Shown: in pieces, positions 1-11,500 of the stretch
How positions within the stretch are numbered: position 1 is the stretch's first letter
How the letters are laid out: every line of letters begins with the position of its first letter
DNA from: Gamarada debralockiae
Lineage: Eukaryota > Ascomycota > Leotiomycetes > Helotiales > Hyphodiscaceae
Assembly: GCA_002803225.1 (NCBI GenBank)
Contig: NXFV01001491.1
Location: 1-43,445 of the forward strand
DNA: 43,445 nucleotides
Direction: 5' to 3'
Notes under the pieces: model-generated
Database searches by the model: none
What the model was told of the DNA's origin: nothing
Seen by the model: the letters and a program-made list of their open reading frames with translations, nothing else
Program-made: the position numbers and the translations under genes

Positions 1-540
1 GCAAAATATACTTCGATTTATAGACTAACTAAGTATACTCTATTTTATCTAATATATAACCGCGAAGCTATACTACTAATTGAGACAAAGTACTTAACTT
101 AGAGGACTCTTAGCTAGAATAATATTTATATATATAAAGAACTATTAATTATTTAAGTAAGATAGCTAGAAATATAAGATAAAGATATCTTAGAAGTAAT
201 AGCTAAATAGACTCGAAAGCGCTAGGAAGAATAAAAGTACTAGAATAAAACGTATAATATTTAAAAGGAACCTATTAATACTAAAGATATAGTTCTTTAC
301 TATAATATCTTTATAATAGATTAAGATAAGTTAAAGGTAATAAAGCTTAGCTAAAGATAGCTTAAACTATACTAAGTAGTAATTATAGATAGTATAAAAG
401 GAGTCTATATATTAGAAGATATAGATAGGGCTAAGCTAAGGGGAACCTTTTCTAAAAACTAGCTAAAGAAGTTTATTAAATAAGATTAGTACTTCTAAGC
501 TTCTAATAAAGTAGTTATTAATATTAAAGAAGAAGAATAA
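1..540 (+). pseudogene. Ty3/gypsy-type integrase C-terminal remnant
   Basis: The plus frame starting at base 2 can be followed through scattered stops. It gives a stretch resembling the region after the integrase core in fungal Ty3/gypsy elements. A Y-L-I-Y-N-R-E-A segment (about 38-73) lies where the family has a Y-x-V-x-G-R-x-A/P motif. An Arg/Lys-rich helix follows at about 200-260, and then a GPY/F-like module at about 285-480 with the expected D-I-V-L and K-L-K spacing. Most breaks are TAG or TAA, consistent with RIP. The 5' part of the element lies outside the window. Family assignment is by motif order; the exact clade is unknown. Confidence 0.6.
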
Positions 541-3160
541 TAGGTAGTAGCTAAGAAGAAGGACTAGGAACTTGAAGAGGAAGAAGCTTAGGCTAGTACC
601 TTAGAGCAGGAATTTGAGGGAGAAAGAGAAGGAGTAGAAGTTAATAAGCCCTTAGAACGAGAACAAAGAATTATAGTTTAACTACCTAAGATTTTAAAAT
701 AAAGGAAGGTATAGTATATTTAGTTCCCTGAAGATTAGGAGTAGGCGGGATAAAAGGTAAGGACAGTAATAAAGGGACTAAGGAAGGGGAAGTACAACAA
801 AGGGTTTAACTAAGTAATAATCTTAATATATACAAGACAATAATATCGACGACTTTGACAAAGAACTTAATCACAAGAGCCTAGAATAGCCTAGTTAAGC
901 AAGACTTGTTCTTGGCCTATTTTTAAGTGTAGTACTAAGATACTATATAAAGACAGCCCTCTAAAGAAAACTATTAAAGTAGGAACTTAATTTTATTATA
1001 CTGAAAACAACGCGTTATAATGCCCTTAACTTAGTATCGATAGAGAACGAATTCTCTAGCACTAAGAATCTTTATATATCTAAGCTAGTACTAGCTATTT
1101 TAAACCTCTTATAGTATAAAGAGCGTAGTTAAGGACTTAAATACTTAGTAGAGGTAAGGAGGAAGAGTAAAACGCTAAATCGCGGATAAAATCAAGCCCC
1201 TAAGAAAGAAGTTAAAAAAGAATTACCCCCCCTAAAAAAGAATATAAAAGAAACCTTTTAAAAAACGAAAAGGAATATAAAGAGCTATCCCCCTCTAGTC
1301 TAGTACAATTGAATTTTAACTCTATACTAAGGAGGCGTATAAGCCTATTAGGAGAGTTCAACGGCTATTCTAAGGGTAGCGGCAATTATTTACCTAATAA
1401 GTTAGACGGCTAGACAGCTAAACAGCCAATAAAACCTACAAAAGGATCTAGGGTCTAGTCTAAGGAGAGAGGCCAGTCCAGAGTCTAGGGAGTCCAGCAA
1501 ATCCAAGAATCTAGTTCAAGGGGCCAGTCTAACTAGTACAGAACCTATAGAGGGAATCTAGAGTCTAGTCCAAGTATTGGCTAGAGAAGAGGCGCGTATA
1601 GAGAGTATACCTATCAGGTAGTACTCTAAAGTACGAAAGAGTTTCGCTAAACCTAGTTAGACAAGTAATAAAGCTCAAGCCGATGTCAAAAGGCTAATAC
1701 AAAACAAGCAGCTATAGGACAATATATATAGGCGCTTGCTCAAGGTACTAATGCTTGGCGTGTGTATTCAACTCAAAAGAGTTAATTAATAGCCAATAGA
1801 AAGGGGATAAATAGGGCTATGCTAACGAAGGCAATAATAAAGGATCTGCTTATATCAGTAGAAAGAGACAACAGGGAAAGGGCGATAGGAGGTTTTAATA
1901 AGATATAGGATACATAGAAGGCCGAGGCTTACTGTAAGGGAGACTATAGCGAGGGCTTAGGAGAGGCGACTTATGACCAAACGTTGTATTTTCCCAAAGG
2001 AAGTACGTTTAAAGAAGTATCCAAGAGGCGTCTAAGTAGTTCCGAGTATATTGTTATAGACTAATGCCTTATTAAGAGAAAAGGAAAGGAATACTTCTTA
2101 TTAAAGCCTTTACTTACCTACCCGAGTATATATGTGTTTGAAGAAGAGGTCGACCTCTATATAGTGAAGTTGATATAATAAAGCTAGTTCAAGAGGAGGT
2201 AATATCGAAGTTGTAAGAAGAAAAGAAGAAAGGAAGGGCAAGGTATATATTTAAAGGCCGAGAAGTTAATTTGAAAGGAGGAGTATGTTCGAGGATTAGG
2301 AAGGTCGAAAGTTCGATTCGAAGTGAAGACGAAACTATATGCATAGTCAACTTAAAGTCGACCTAAGAAGGAATAGAGGAAGGGGAGGGGTTCTTGTTTA
2401 AAGGCCGAGTTGAAAATAAGGAGTACGTTTGAAGGTCGAAAGGATTAAGGAGTTTAATTCGAAGTAAAGACAAAACTACATATATAGTTAATCTAAAGTC
2501 AACCTAAGGGAAGAGAAAAAGAAAAGAAACTCCCTAGTACTATCGACTATAAAAAGGACGAGAAGGCGTTATAAATCAATGAAAAGGATCTTGAAGAAGT
2601 ATTAGATTGTTCATATAGAGGAAGAGAGTATAACTCCTAAGGAGATATACCGCAGGGTCAGAGGCTAAAGTAAGGAGGTTAAAATCTGTATTAAAGAACT
2701 ATCAGTAATAACGACAGGAAGGAGATACTCAATTGAGCTAAAACTAAATCGAATCGATAGTAAAAGAAGGGAATTAGCATTGTTAATGAAGTTATCGATA
2801 AAGTTATTAATAAAGTTAAAGTTAATTAAAGGTTGTTAAAGTTATTAAAAAGTTAAAGAAGAAAGGTTCAAAAGCTCTTCCTTTATAGGAATTAGGAGGC
2901 AATTGTAGGAGCCTAGCGAGCTAATTGCGACTCGCCTATATTAATACTTAAATTATTTACTTTGTTTAAAAGGTTTAAAAGTAATAAAGTTAATAATATT
3001 AACGTTATCAAGAGATAATCACATAATTGCAATAGCAATTACAAGGGGGATTCTTTTAATAGAGTATTAAAGTATTAGTTCTCTCTTTTATATAATTTTC
3101 TATTTGATTTCCTTTTCTTTTTAGTACTTAAGAGTAAGTACAAATGTCAAGGGGGACGAA
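541..3160 (+). mobile_element. Downstream body of the same mutated LTR element
   Basis: This stretch joins the integrase remnant to the LTR at 3161. The same plus frame stays readable to about 810 as an acidic, Glu/Lys-rich tail with only TAG or TAA breaks. From 810 to 3160 I see no recognisable domain. It ends in a purine-rich tract (3149-3160) directly before the LTR, where the plus-strand primer of a retroelement is expected. At 2.6 kb, the distance from integrase to LTR is long for a simple gypsy element, so an extra 3' ORF or a nested insertion is possible. Confidence 0.45.
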
Positions 3161-3426
3161 TATAGTAGGGAAATCGGTCACGTTGATCGCTTAGCTAGAT
3201 ATCACGTGCCAGCGGGACATAAATAGCCTTCGCGGCTAAGACAGCACTTAGATACTTATACATTATACAATACAGTTTTTTACCTTGTTTTTAGATACAT
3301 TTAGGTGTGCTTTTAAGTACTATAACCTTCGTTTTGTATTGTTTTTGTTTTATCCCTCACTAAGAGCACATACAATATACAGCGCAATCGGGACGCGCTT
3401 ATACTTGCATTTCGATCCCTTCTATA
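3161..3426 (+). repeat. LTR (probable 3' LTR), inverted partner of 20834-21106
   Basis: About 266 bp that match the reverse complement of 20834-21106 over most of their length. Shared blocks are GGGAAATCGGTCACGTTGAT near the start, GATATCACGTGCCAG, TTTTGTTTTATCCC, and the end CCTTCTATA. The start reads TATAGTAGGG here against TGTGGTGGGG in the partner, which is TpG to TpA change as RIP produces. A polypurine tract (AAGGGGGACGAA) touches the start, so this copy is best read as the 3' LTR of the element to its left. Confidence 0.7.
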
Positions 3427-4467
3427 ATAGCCTCCTTAGTAAAATTAGGGTCTACTAAGCCTAGTAATAGGGGTTTCACGATAAACTTCTTTAGACTTCC
3501 TTAATTCGCTTAATGCTTAAATTAATAAAAGAGGAGAGCGTTTTGTATATAAGCGAACTTACTTTGTAAAGATAGCTTACAGAGAAGGTCGAAGAGGTGT
3601 ATTAGACTAGATTAAAGCCTTATAAATTTATAATAACTATTTACTTTTCGTTTCAACTTACTTTATTAGACTATATTACTATACTAAATAACCTTGTACG
3701 TTCTAGTGTAATTACAAGCACTAGGGGTTGTAATAGCTTGTAGATTAGTTAAAATCAAACCTTATTTATAACTTTGTAATATCTTATAATATAAAAATTC
3801 TAAAGAGATAGATTTATTTACTAGAATAAGCTCTATAATTATATAAAACTTTTTTTAAATTTAAAAGCGTAGTGTAAGTAAAGAGTACAGATACGAATTT
3901 TGGGTGATTTATAAGCTACTATAGTTAAACCTAGTAAGCTCAGAATAAAAAATCAGAGGGTTTCATTCTGATATAATAAGGATTTCGATATAACTAGGTA
4001 TTACTAAGCAAATTAGGGGGTCTTAGCATTTAATTACTATAGGCTAGCTATACAAAATTAATGAATTCTACCTTAATTAAGAGCTATTTTATCTGTTCTA
4101 AAACTTATTTAAAGTAGCCTGCCTCTTCTTATCTTAAATCCTTTAAGCTAGATCTCTTTTAAAGCTACGTAGTACTTGTAAAAGCTCTCTATTTGACTAT
4201 TAATATACCTCTTCGTATTACTGTAAAGTATGTAGTACTATCAAAGTATTATTATTAGTAGGTAGAGATAATAATTTTTAAGTACTTTCCCTTCTTTAGC
4301 CTTTAAATCAATCTCCTGCTATATATACTCTTAAACAATATTATTAACTAGCTTATCAACCTCTCCCTAATCATCAACTTACTTACTCTATAGGCCACTA
4401 TATAGTGATACATAGTCCTTAATGTTAGGAACTAATTAAAGGAAACCAACTGTCTTTAAGTGGTTTA
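3427..4467. other. Mutated repeat sequence without recognisable feature
   Basis: AT-rich sequence between two LTR-like blocks. I can follow no reading frame of useful length and see no repeat structure in it. Confidence 0.6.
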
Positions 4468-4706
4468 ATCTGTTAGATGAGACTAGCTCTGGTTGTTACT
4501 ATGCGTTGGCATGTGACCGATGTGTCACATGATAAGTCACATAGTAGACTCATCTGTGATTTCTACCTAGTATATGGTTCTGGAGCCTACAGCTGCCTAC
4601 GACTGCCTATTGTTCAGATAGTTCATATAAGCTTCAATAGCTAGAGTCTTCACTCCTTAGATATCTATTAATACATGAATTTACTACACAATATCGTCTG
4701 ATTTGA
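4468..4706 (-). repeat. LTR-like block, possibly a solo LTR
   Basis: A less mutated island of about 239 bp that begins TGTTAGATGAG and ends GATTTGACA on the plus strand; read on the minus strand it also runs TG to CA, as LTRs do. On the minus strand it is preceded by a GGCGGACA purine-rich stretch that could be a polypurine tract, and coding-like sequence lies upstream on that strand (about 4730-5520). I see no second copy in the window and no clear target-site duplication, so both orientation and identity are tentative. Confidence 0.35.
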
Positions 4707-4729
4707 CATGTCCGCCGCATGGCGATCAA

Positions 4730-5520
4730 CAAACGCCTTAGTTCACTTTAATTTCTTTTTAGTAACCTATTTATATTAGCTTTTCACTTTTATTTATTAA
4801 ATTACTTATATCCTATAATTTAAGAACCTCCTCCCCTATAGTATACTAACTCTGTACCTAACTATACTCGCTATTAACTAATTCAGTAAAAAGAAAGGTA
4901 TCCTTTAATTTTTATTAGTAGCTTCTTTACTTTGTTGTAAGAGGAGGATATTTTAAGATAAATATACTAGATATAAGGGCAGAGACTTAATAACTAAGTT
5001 CTAGATATAAGTATTCTTATATTTAAAGGCTCTAAGATACTCGAGTTAGTCTTATTAAAAATCTAAAGAGAGTTTATCTTAGGGATAGAATATTTTAAGT
5101 CTTATTAATTTTATCTTATGTTCTTAATGTATTAGAAAGAGTACTATTATCGGTATCTTAAAACTAAGTAAAGCTCCTGTAAAGAGAAGGTATTACTAGA
5201 CTTTCTTTAGAATTAACAAAGACTTATATATAAGTTTTATATTAGGGATATATATTTTTGAACTAAAAGTACATAGAACGACCTATAGCAGCTACAAAAG
5301 TTTGTACAAAGATTTGAGAAGTATACTTATAGAAGCAAAGGCCTGCTAGTTTTTGACCTTGTTTTCTATAGTTCTTATATAATATTAGATAGCGACTTTC
5401 TATATCAAACTTAGTATACTATTTAGCCTCTGTTATAGCGATATTAGGACTAGAATCATCTAGTAATGTAGCAAGTGCGGTCTGGAAAGCACCTTTTACC
5501 CAAAGAGTAGAGAGCCATCA
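4730..5520 (-). pseudogene. Stop-riddled coding-like remnant, family unknown
   Basis: One minus-strand frame stays readable from about 5518 down to about 5160, with breaks that are TAG or TAA. It contains a Ser/Asp-rich turn and a basic Tyr-rich helix. The stretch lies upstream of the LTR-like block at 4468-4706, so it may be the end of that element's polyprotein. I do not recognise a domain. Confidence 0.3.
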
Positions 5521-8500
5521 ACTGAGGGGAAGTTCTTATATAAAGAGGAATATGATAGAGGAAACGTCGGTAGAAAGCTTTAGATAAGATAAAAGGTATT
5601 AAGTAGGAAAATGCAAGAAATTCTATTATATACTAATACTGAAAAGCTATTCTAATTACTTTTGGCTATTCTAATGAAGAAGATATTATATTAATAAAGT
5701 AGAAAACTAGATGATTATAAAGCGTTTATAAAAATCATTTATATCTATTAGAGATTAAATAGCTATTAGGAGAAAGTAATAACAAAAGAATTAAAATTAA
5801 TAGAAAGTATAATCTTTGTTCCTTATCTTTTAAATGCCTTTATTCTTAAGAATATCTTAAATCTTCTTACTAAGAATATCTTAAACCTTCTTATTAAGAA
5901 TATCTTAAACCTTTTTATTAGATACCTTCTCCTTGTCTCTCCCTATAATTAAATTAAAGCAACGTTTAAGATTATCCTTAGTTATTTGTATACTTTTATG
6001 TTTATTTGAATTTAAGGAAGTATCTTATAGTATTATAGTCTTTGTATCCTAAGAATTTAGATAGTAGAGTACAATTGGTACTTGCTGTAAATACGTTAAT
6101 AAGGAAGGCTAGAGACTTAAGATAGAGCTAGGCTTAGATATACCTTCATTATAATAGATATTACCTAAATAAGTCCTTAATCTTCTTATCCTTTTTGTGG
6201 TCTACTTATAGCCGGGGATATAGTAGTATATAAGACAACTATACTTCTCCTTTATATACTATCGTTTAAGAAAGGTTAGTATTATATTAATTTAATAATT
6301 AATAGAAGAGAGAAGATAAGTAGAGTATACTAGAAGAAGATATACTAGGGATATAGTAGAGAACAAAAAGGACAAACAAATCTATGCCCTATTACAACGG
6401 ACTAATAGCCTAGCGAAATAAGCTATTATATTTGTTTATAATATCGGGGATCGACTTATAAAGAGTAAGGTAAGGCCAGACAAATATAGCCTTTATAATA
6501 AGATTTGTAGTAGTGTCCTTCTTATATATATTAGATATATAAGATATATATACTATTTAGTTAATTAGATATTCTAGTATTATTATAGTTATAATATAAA
6601 TCCTTAGATCTAAGTATAATAGATAAGTTCATTGTAACACGAGATATAAAGTCAATTAATATTACTATTTCGTTAGATCTTTAATATTAAAAGAGTCTAT
6701 AAGAAAGCTTTACTACTATTAAAGAAATTACTAAAACGTTCTATAGTATTCTATAATCTACCTCCTTTATAATTAATATAGCTACTAGATAGCGTACTAC
6801 TCGGGAAAAAAAAGTAAATAATATTAGTAGAGAGATTTATAATAATTTTTGAAGAGTAAAGGCTAAGTTAGAGCAAAAGACAGAATTAGAGTTAATATCT
6901 TTTTAATTAAAGTTAGTAATTAAAGAATTATTAATATCTCTTAATATAAGAGTATATAGAATTTACGTAAGATATAAAGTAAAGTTAGAATAAAGTAAGT
7001 ACTTTAAGGAGAGAAAATAATATTAATATCTTTAGAATATTAATAGTATATAGAGGGAAAGAGCTTTTAATAGTTAGGTCGGAAATACTAAATACTAAAG
7101 TTGACTTTTATAAATGCACTAGTAGTTATATATATATATAGCTTTAATATAGTGTTATATTTAATTAGGTTATATTTATATTACCTTCCGTAGCTTAGAG
7201 TCTCTCTAGACAAATTATAAAGGATAATTAGATATTATTAGCTATAAAGGTTTCTCTGCCTTTTACTTTATAGTCTCTAAATATCTACGTAGACAAATAG
7301 AACTAGCGCCTTACAGAGACAATTATATATTACTATTATAAGTAGAAGAAATTATAGCTTTTGCTTATTACTTATTTAAGAAGATAGGAGAACTATAGCT
7401 TTTTAGCTTTATATAATATAAAGAAGAATTAAATTATACTATCTTTTTAAATAATATATATTAAGCCTCTTAATATCTTAATATAATTAAGAATACATTC
7501 TCTTTTACTTATTTACTTTCTCAAACTATATAGGTTATAAGGGTTTTTAAAACTAAAGTCTAATTATCCTTTAGAGTAAAAATCGCTAAAGTTTAAAGAC
7601 TTTGTGAGTCTATTTTAATTATATATAGTCCTATTACTAATACTTTATATTAAATTATTAGATAAAAAAGTTATAATAGATTAGTTGTTATAGTAATATA
7701 CTTACCTTATTATACTTTTGTAAATAGATTTTTAATACCTCTATATAATTCTTAAATCTTAAGGAAATTATAATAGACAGAATATCGTTGCCTTTAAGAA
7801 CCTTCTGCTTTTTTTATATATATATCTCTTAGGCTATAATAGGATTATTAGTAATATAAATAGTTAGTCTTAAAATAGAATAAACCTTCGCTTGTGATAA
7901 ATAAAATGAACTTGCTCATGTAATTATATATATATTCTATTATATCCTTTAAGATATTCTTTCCTCTAATAGTATCTTTTATAATCTTTATAACTAGTGC
8001 AAAGTTATAGACATTAGTCTAAAATATAAAGTGTATAATTTATATATATTTATAGTAAAAGACAAACTATTAGTTATTAGAAGTATAGTATTAGGGTTGG
8101 CTATTATAAAGGCCTATATCTCTTAAGGATTATTTATTTTCCTATTAGGTATTAGTATAATTGTTTATTCCCTTGGAGGATGTTAATATAATATATATTT
8201 GGCTTGTCTATATTTTCACTAGGAGCAGAGAATACTCTTTATAGAGAAACATTAGTAGCGATTTAGTTATATATATTAGGTTTAGTAGTCCTCTTATTTT
8301 AGCTATACCTCTTGATTTAGATTACCTTTAACTCTATATTATATTTTTAAAGCTAATCTTAATACTCTTAGACTTTATTTATATAGGGCTAATAAGTCTT
8401 TAATTTGTAATATTTATACTTAAAAATATACTAATATAGTCTGTTATAGTATATAGTTACAAATAAAAGATAGAATTGAGTTATTAGGTAAGATACTAGG

Positions 8501-9640
8501 TAAAATAATCGGCCTCTTTAGCTAATAAAATTTGTTCCCTTTATCTTATAAATAATACTTATATAAGTTATAATATATAATAGTAACCTAGGTATTAAGA
8601 CCTAGAGAACGCGAATTTAATATTCAAGAAAAAAATAGTAATTAGGTATTAAAACTAAAAGACACTAAATAAATAAGAAAACTAAATAGTTTATATAATA
8701 TTAAAACTAAAAGAGTCTCCAAAAGATATTACCTCTCTTTTTTAGTACTACTTTATTATACTATTAGTATTTAGATATTTCCTTTTACTTTTTTTATCTT
8801 AATAGTAAATGCCCTTCTCTATATAATTATATTTAACTCGCGGAATATACTTATAAGTAGAGGACCTTACTTTCTTATTAGGCCAATAAAAGTAATTTAT
8901 CTCATTAAACTATAACTTAACTTCTTTAGAAGTAGCTTAATATAAGTCAATATAAAAGTCTTTATTTAGGTTAGTATTATAATCTAAGATCTTGTTAGTT
9001 AGAATTTTTAAGAGAGTTAACTATACTATCTTGCCCTAAAGCTCTAGGGCTAATAAATACTATTTCTTCTCTTATACCTTCTGTAGTTCTTTTTATAACT
9101 GCTCTTAAAGAGGTTAACCCGCTAAAGTAAAATAAGTTTCTTAAATAGCTTTTTAGTTTTAAGCTACCTAGTATATATAGGCACTAGTTAATATCTACGC
9201 TGCAGGGTAATTAATATTAGGTATAATGTTGGGTAGGTATTTTTTTAAAAGATAATATAATAATAGAATATTATAAGATAGTCGAAAAGGCAAGTGAGCT
9301 TACTATACTTTCGGGGGAAACTATTACTAAATAGAAACTATAAAGAAAAGTTCGTTTATAGTAGGTATTATTATCCTACTAATAATATCTATTATTCTAT
9401 AAATAGGAGGTTATTTATACTAAAATACGTACAAAGCCCTATGCTAGTAGAGTATATACGCACTAAAGCTTAGAAAGTAACCCCTATATCTATTGAATAA
9501 AATTGTATCCTTTCTATACTAAACTCTATTAGAAGTTTAAAATTAGAGTTAGGGAATTAAATTTAAGACAGCTAGGAGGCTCGATATAAGGCGTCTCGAG
9601 CTTGTATACTAGAGCTAGGGTACGTTTAGCTAATTATATT
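5521..9640. other. Mutated repeat sequence, one plus-strand coding-like patch
   Basis: Very AT-rich. A plus frame at about 6840-7130 reads as a Lys/Leu/Glu-rich helix with few breaks, consistent with a former transposon protein, but I cannot assign it. Apart from the tandem repeat at 5847-5918, listed separately, I see nothing else. Confidence 0.5.
5847..5918. repeat. 24-bp tandem repeat, three copies
   Basis: Three head-to-tail copies: 5847-5870, 5871-5894 and 5895-5918. Each begins TAAGAATATCTTAAA; they differ at only a few bases, mostly T/C. A partial fourth start (TAGATACC) follows. The unit is a multiple of three, so it may have been an eight-residue coding repeat. Confidence 0.85.
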
Positions 9641-9875
9641 TTAATACTAATTTACAGGCGTTTCTTACCCAAAATAGGCTAAGTCCAAATCACGTGATGT
9701 ATCAGTGGGCTTATACGAAGTTCTCGGCACAAAATTTTATAATTGCCACTAAAGTATATTATACCTTATCACTTAAGAATAAAACATAAGTCGAATTACT
9801 TTATTTTAGAAAACTCTAGTTACTAGAAATATACCTAAGTAAACTTATTATATCTATTAAGTATATATTAATAAA
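9641..9875. other. Less mutated island, possible element edge
   Basis: Bases 9650-9730 have clearly higher GC than their surroundings and contain the palindrome ATCACGTGAT with a TTACCCAAAATAGGCTAAG stretch before it. This could be a terminal part of a transposon, but I find no matching inverted copy in the window. Confidence 0.25.
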
Positions 9876-10152
9876 CCCTATTACTTAGAGTAAGTAAGTA
9901 TAGTATATAGGCCGTAATCAATAGGGCAGATATTGTATACTCTAAGACAAGTACAAGTATAAGTAGTAAGACCTAGAACCTTTAAATCTATTGACTTTAA
10001 AACTAGAAGAGATTACTAGTATAGACTAGAGTAAATAGATATAAGAAGCAGGCTATAGTTAATAGAGGAGATACTATATATTCGAGGGTAAGGACAAGTA
10101 CAAGTAACGAGATCCAGAACTATTAGCTTTATTAATACTAGAAGAGAGCTCC
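9876..10152 (+). repeat. Two tandem copies of a ~141-bp unit
   Basis: The units are about 9876-10016 and 10017-10152. The best aligned parts start with GGC at 9910 and 10051, exactly 141 bp apart, and share the blocks GACAAGTACAAGTA, AGACCTAGAAC / AGATCCAGAAC and ACTAGAAGAGA. The unit is a multiple of three (47 codons), so it was probably a coding duplication. The plus frame continues into the coding-like stretch that follows. Confidence 0.65.
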
Positions 10153-11500
10153 TCATACTTTTTAACTATGTTTTAACTTAAGCTTATCCTAAAGGCTATT
10201 GCTCTTGTAGCCGCTAATATAGTATATACAAAACTATCTAAGTTCATTAAGTTATACTACCCCAATATAGTAAAGAAAAAGCCAGGTAAGGTATTAGTTT
10301 TTAATATATACTTAAAGAACTACCTGCAGAAGACAAATATATTAGTTAAAGACTTCCTTAATATAAGTAGCGCTTTATTAATAATACTTTTAGTGTATCC
10401 TTATAAATTCTCTCTTACTAATAAGGTTAGTAGAACAAAGACAAGAAACTCGCTATAGAATTCCTTAATACTAAAGACATTATACTTATAAGATTATACA
10501 TTGCACTCTATTGCGCTTAAAAAACTATAATAAAGAATACAAGAGTAGGGAAGGTTACTATATTTCTTGTACTAGGCCTATTATCCCATAAGAATAGGCT
10601 ACTAAAATTCTAGAATAATTTTAGTAAAGACCTAGAGCTAGAGAGTAGTAACGCTCTTCCAGATAGAAGTAATACACTATAGAAAGTTAATAAATATATT
10701 AAAGGCGGCTTTGTCTTTATATTATATTAGACTACTTGATAATCTTATAGGATTAATACTAGATTTAAAAGACTTTAGTAGATAGTTGCCTAGATTCTTG
10801 TCTAGTAAGAAGTACTCTAGTTAAAAGGGTATAAATAGCGTTGTTCGGAGTACTTTAGTGCTATAATTGTCTTAGTTATCTACGCTAAGGCTTAAAAGTA
10901 TAGGACCTTTTAAATTAATACCTTTTAGTAGTAGCTTTTTATTAATAGTACAAGATGTTACTTGTATTATTACTTAGTCTTGTCCTTAATTCTTAATCAA
11001 GTGTTATATAATATATATTTTAAGAGGATCCTTCCCCTTCTTAGCTATTTGTCTTAGCCTTAGGGCGTCCTAAAAGCATAGGGTATAATAGGCGGGCTAA
11101 ACTAGCACTAATATCGTTAATAGTTAAACTTTTTGCGTTATATGTGATAGTAAGCGAATCCCTTAAATAGTTAGCCTCGGCAGATACTATATAAAGACTT
11201 TGGTCTATATCGTTAGTATTAATAGTCTGCTATAATACTAGTGGCGTTAGAGATAGAGTTAATAAACTAGGACTTAAGGTGTTCTCCTCTAGGTCCGTCT
11301 TTAATTAAAGACAAAGACTAGCTATATAATAAAGTTGCAGTAGGGATCTTTCGCCTTCAATCGCCTTAGTTTTAGCTAATAAAAGCCTTATCTTTTTATA
11401 TATATATTTATAACTTAATAAGTATTAGTTTAAGTTACTATTAAATAGTTAGAAAATTATACCTTTTACTAAGGAGTAAACTACTAAGGATTATTATCGG
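10080..11500 (+). pseudogene. Plus-strand coding-like remnant, family unknown
   Basis: One plus frame beginning near 10085 stays mostly open to about 10500, and related stretches run to about 11500 with TAG or TAA breaks. It reads as a Leu/Ile/Lys-rich protein after the repeated Lys/Tyr-rich segment. It looks like a former transposon ORF, but no catalytic motif could be recognised. Confidence 0.35.
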
